A stretch of DNA of 6,253 nt from Nautiliaceae bacterium (GTDB lineage: Bacteria > Campylobacterota > Campylobacteria > Campylobacterales > Nautiliaceae). The stretch spans positions 1 through 6,253 of the forward strand of contig JALVUH010000129.1 in assembly GCA_027035735.1 (NCBI GenBank). The letters run 5' to 3'. Every line of letters starts with the position of its first letter. Positions within the stretch are counted from its first letter, which is position 1. The notes beneath the pieces were generated by a model. It made no database searches. It was not told where the DNA came from and saw only the letters and a program-made list of their open reading frames with translations. The position numbers were made by a program, and so were the translations under genes. Shown in pieces: positions 5,383 to 6,253 of this stretch.

Positions 5383-5443
5383 AGGTTGTAGAGGCTATAA
5401 CTTTGAATAAATTTTATAGCCCCTGCAACCTCCATAAGGAGGT
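5383..5443 (+). promoter_or_regulatory. corA mRNA leader: long hairpin overlapping a Shine-Dalgarno-covering hairpin
   Basis: Bases 5383-5400 pair with 5414-5431 around a 13-base loop: 18 positions with one A-C mismatch (5392/5422) and one U-G pair (5389/5425). Next, ACCTCC (5428-5433) pairs perfectly with GGAGGT (5438-5443) around the loop ATAA; this covers AGGAGG (5437-5442), the ribosome-binding site for ATG 5448. The two helices share 5428-5431, so full pairing of the long stem leaves only two pairs over the ribosome-binding site. This geometry suggests translational control. The ligand or signal is unknown and the fold was paired by eye. Confidence 0.65.
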
Positions 5444-5447
5444 AAAA

Positions 5448-6253
5448 ATGTATATTTATAAAAATAATAAACTCCTAAAAGAAGAAAACTTAGAAATTAA
5501 AGAAAATGAAAAAGAGATAATCTTCTCCACAGTTAATAATCAAAAAATAATTGATTGGCTCAAAACTCATGGATTTCCTGAAAGTTTTATAGAAGATATA
5601 CAAAGTGAAGATCAATCTTTAACATATGAAGAAGGAGAATCATTTAAATTAATAATTTTAAAATATATAAAATTTGATGAAGAAGAAAATCTATTATATG
5701 ATGATAGCAATGTAGTAATTATTATAACAGAAAATAAATTTTTTGTTTTGGCAGAAGAAAAAGAGATAATTACGGAAATAGCAAAAAAGTTTGTAAAAAG
5801 ATATAAAAATCAAGATTTTTATTATGTTACATACTTAATTGCAGATATATTAGTAGATAACACAATTTTAATAATTGATGTAATTGATGAAGCATTAGAA
5901 GATTTAGAAGATTCTATTTTTCACGAAGATATTGAAGAAGATGAACTTCAAAAAGATATTTATTATGCTAGACGAACATTAAATAGAATTGCTAAACTCT
6001 CAGTCCAAACAAAAGATGTAATTAATAGAGCTTACAACAGATTTCCACCTATTACAAGAAAAAAATTAAAATATGAATTTATTGATATTAATGAACATCT
6101 CAAATATCTAATAAATGAATCAAAAACCTTGCTTGATAGAACAGGATATTTACTAAACCTTCATATGGGTATTTTATCCACTAAAATGAATAAAGCAATG
6201 CAACGTCTAGCAGCTATTTCACTTATATTCTTACCTTTGACATTTATAGTTGG
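5448..6253 (+). CDS. corA: CorA-family divalent cation transporter (C-terminus off the right edge)
   Basis: CorA proteins form homopentameric inner-membrane channels for Mg2+ (also Co2+ or Ni2+), with a large cytoplasmic funnel gated by bound Mg2+. There are 268 complete codons in the window and no stop. The N-terminal part is the alpha/beta cytoplasmic domain (about 1-125), followed by long charged helices (about 130-240). The diagnostic region is near the edge: LLNLHMGILSTKMNKAMQRL (235-254) runs into ISLIFLPLTFIVG, the beginning of the first membrane helix. The hallmark GMN motif should follow a few residues beyond base 6253. The acidic helical stretch at 145-168 resembles the acidic helix typical of the family. 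ATG 5448 is fixed by AGGAGG with a five-base spacer. The gene has its own promoter and a structured leader; luxS upstream is probably not co-transcribed. A ZntB-like specificity cannot be excluded without the C-terminus. Confidence 0.9.
   Translation, partial: MYIYKNNKLLKEENLEIKENEKEIIFSTVNNQKIIDWLKTHGFPESFIEDIQSEDQSLTYEEGESFKLIILKYIKFDEEENLLYDDSNVVIIITENKFFVLAEEKEIITEIAKKFVKRYKNQDFYYVTYLIADILVDNTILIIDVIDEALEDLEDSIFHEDIEEDELQKDIYYARRTLNRIAKLSVQTKDVINRAYNRFPPITRKKLKYEFIDINEHLKYLINESKTLLDRTGYLLNLHMGILSTKMNKAMQRLAAISLIFLPLTFIV

Noticed and set aside
5383..5431. Long inverted repeat before corA considered as a mobile-element end or a luxS terminator
   Set aside because: No T run follows, no target duplication or second copy is visible, and it lies downstream of a good promoter in the corA 5' UTR, so a leader structure fits better.

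Overview
The window is strongly AT-rich bacterial DNA with short intergenic gaps. It looks like Campylobacterota (formerly Epsilonproteobacteria). The main reason is the contiguous minus-strand order rpsB, tsf, LolD-type ABC ATPase, fliR, which I recall from Campylobacter jejuni and relatives. A short NucT-type phospholipase-D nuclease and LuxS fit the same phylum. Very low GC, TATAAT elements without a clear -35 box, and luxS suggest a Nautiliales-like member (Caminibacter, Nautilia or Lebetimonas). That family-level guess is an inference and was not tested by alignment.

Left part (1-1148). A minus-strand gene leaves the window at base 1. It encodes a degenerate response-regulator receiver domain followed by a very acidic tail. 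It diverges from a plus-strand secreted NucT-like nuclease gene. The 48-base gap carries the palindrome TATAATTATA, which supplies a -10 element in each direction.

Middle part (1138-4560, minus strand). rpsB (ribosomal protein S2) and tsf (EF-Ts) form a translation operon with a GC-rich structured leader in front and a strong intrinsic terminator that contains the tsf stop codon. Beyond the terminator a second unit starts from an extended -10 promoter: a LolD-like ABC ATPase and fliR, a membrane subunit of the flagellar type III export gate. Both genes start with TTG behind the same ten-base ribosome-binding context, and they overlap by 10 bases. The end of fliR overlaps the end of the nuclease gene tail to tail by 11 bases.

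Right part (4561-6253, plus strand). luxS (S-ribosylhomocysteine lyase) diverges from rpsB. After a 257-base AT-rich gap comes a CorA-family divalent metal transporter gene, cut by the right edge just before its expected GMN signature.

Most of the window is conserved housekeeping content. The observations most worth following are two RNA leaders. The first, before corA, is an 18-pair hairpin whose 3' arm shares bases with a hairpin that would cover the Shine-Dalgarno sequence. The second, before rpsB, is a compact fold with a GNRA-type tetraloop and a possible pseudoknot. I found no CRISPR array, transposon, tRNA, rRNA or defence system.
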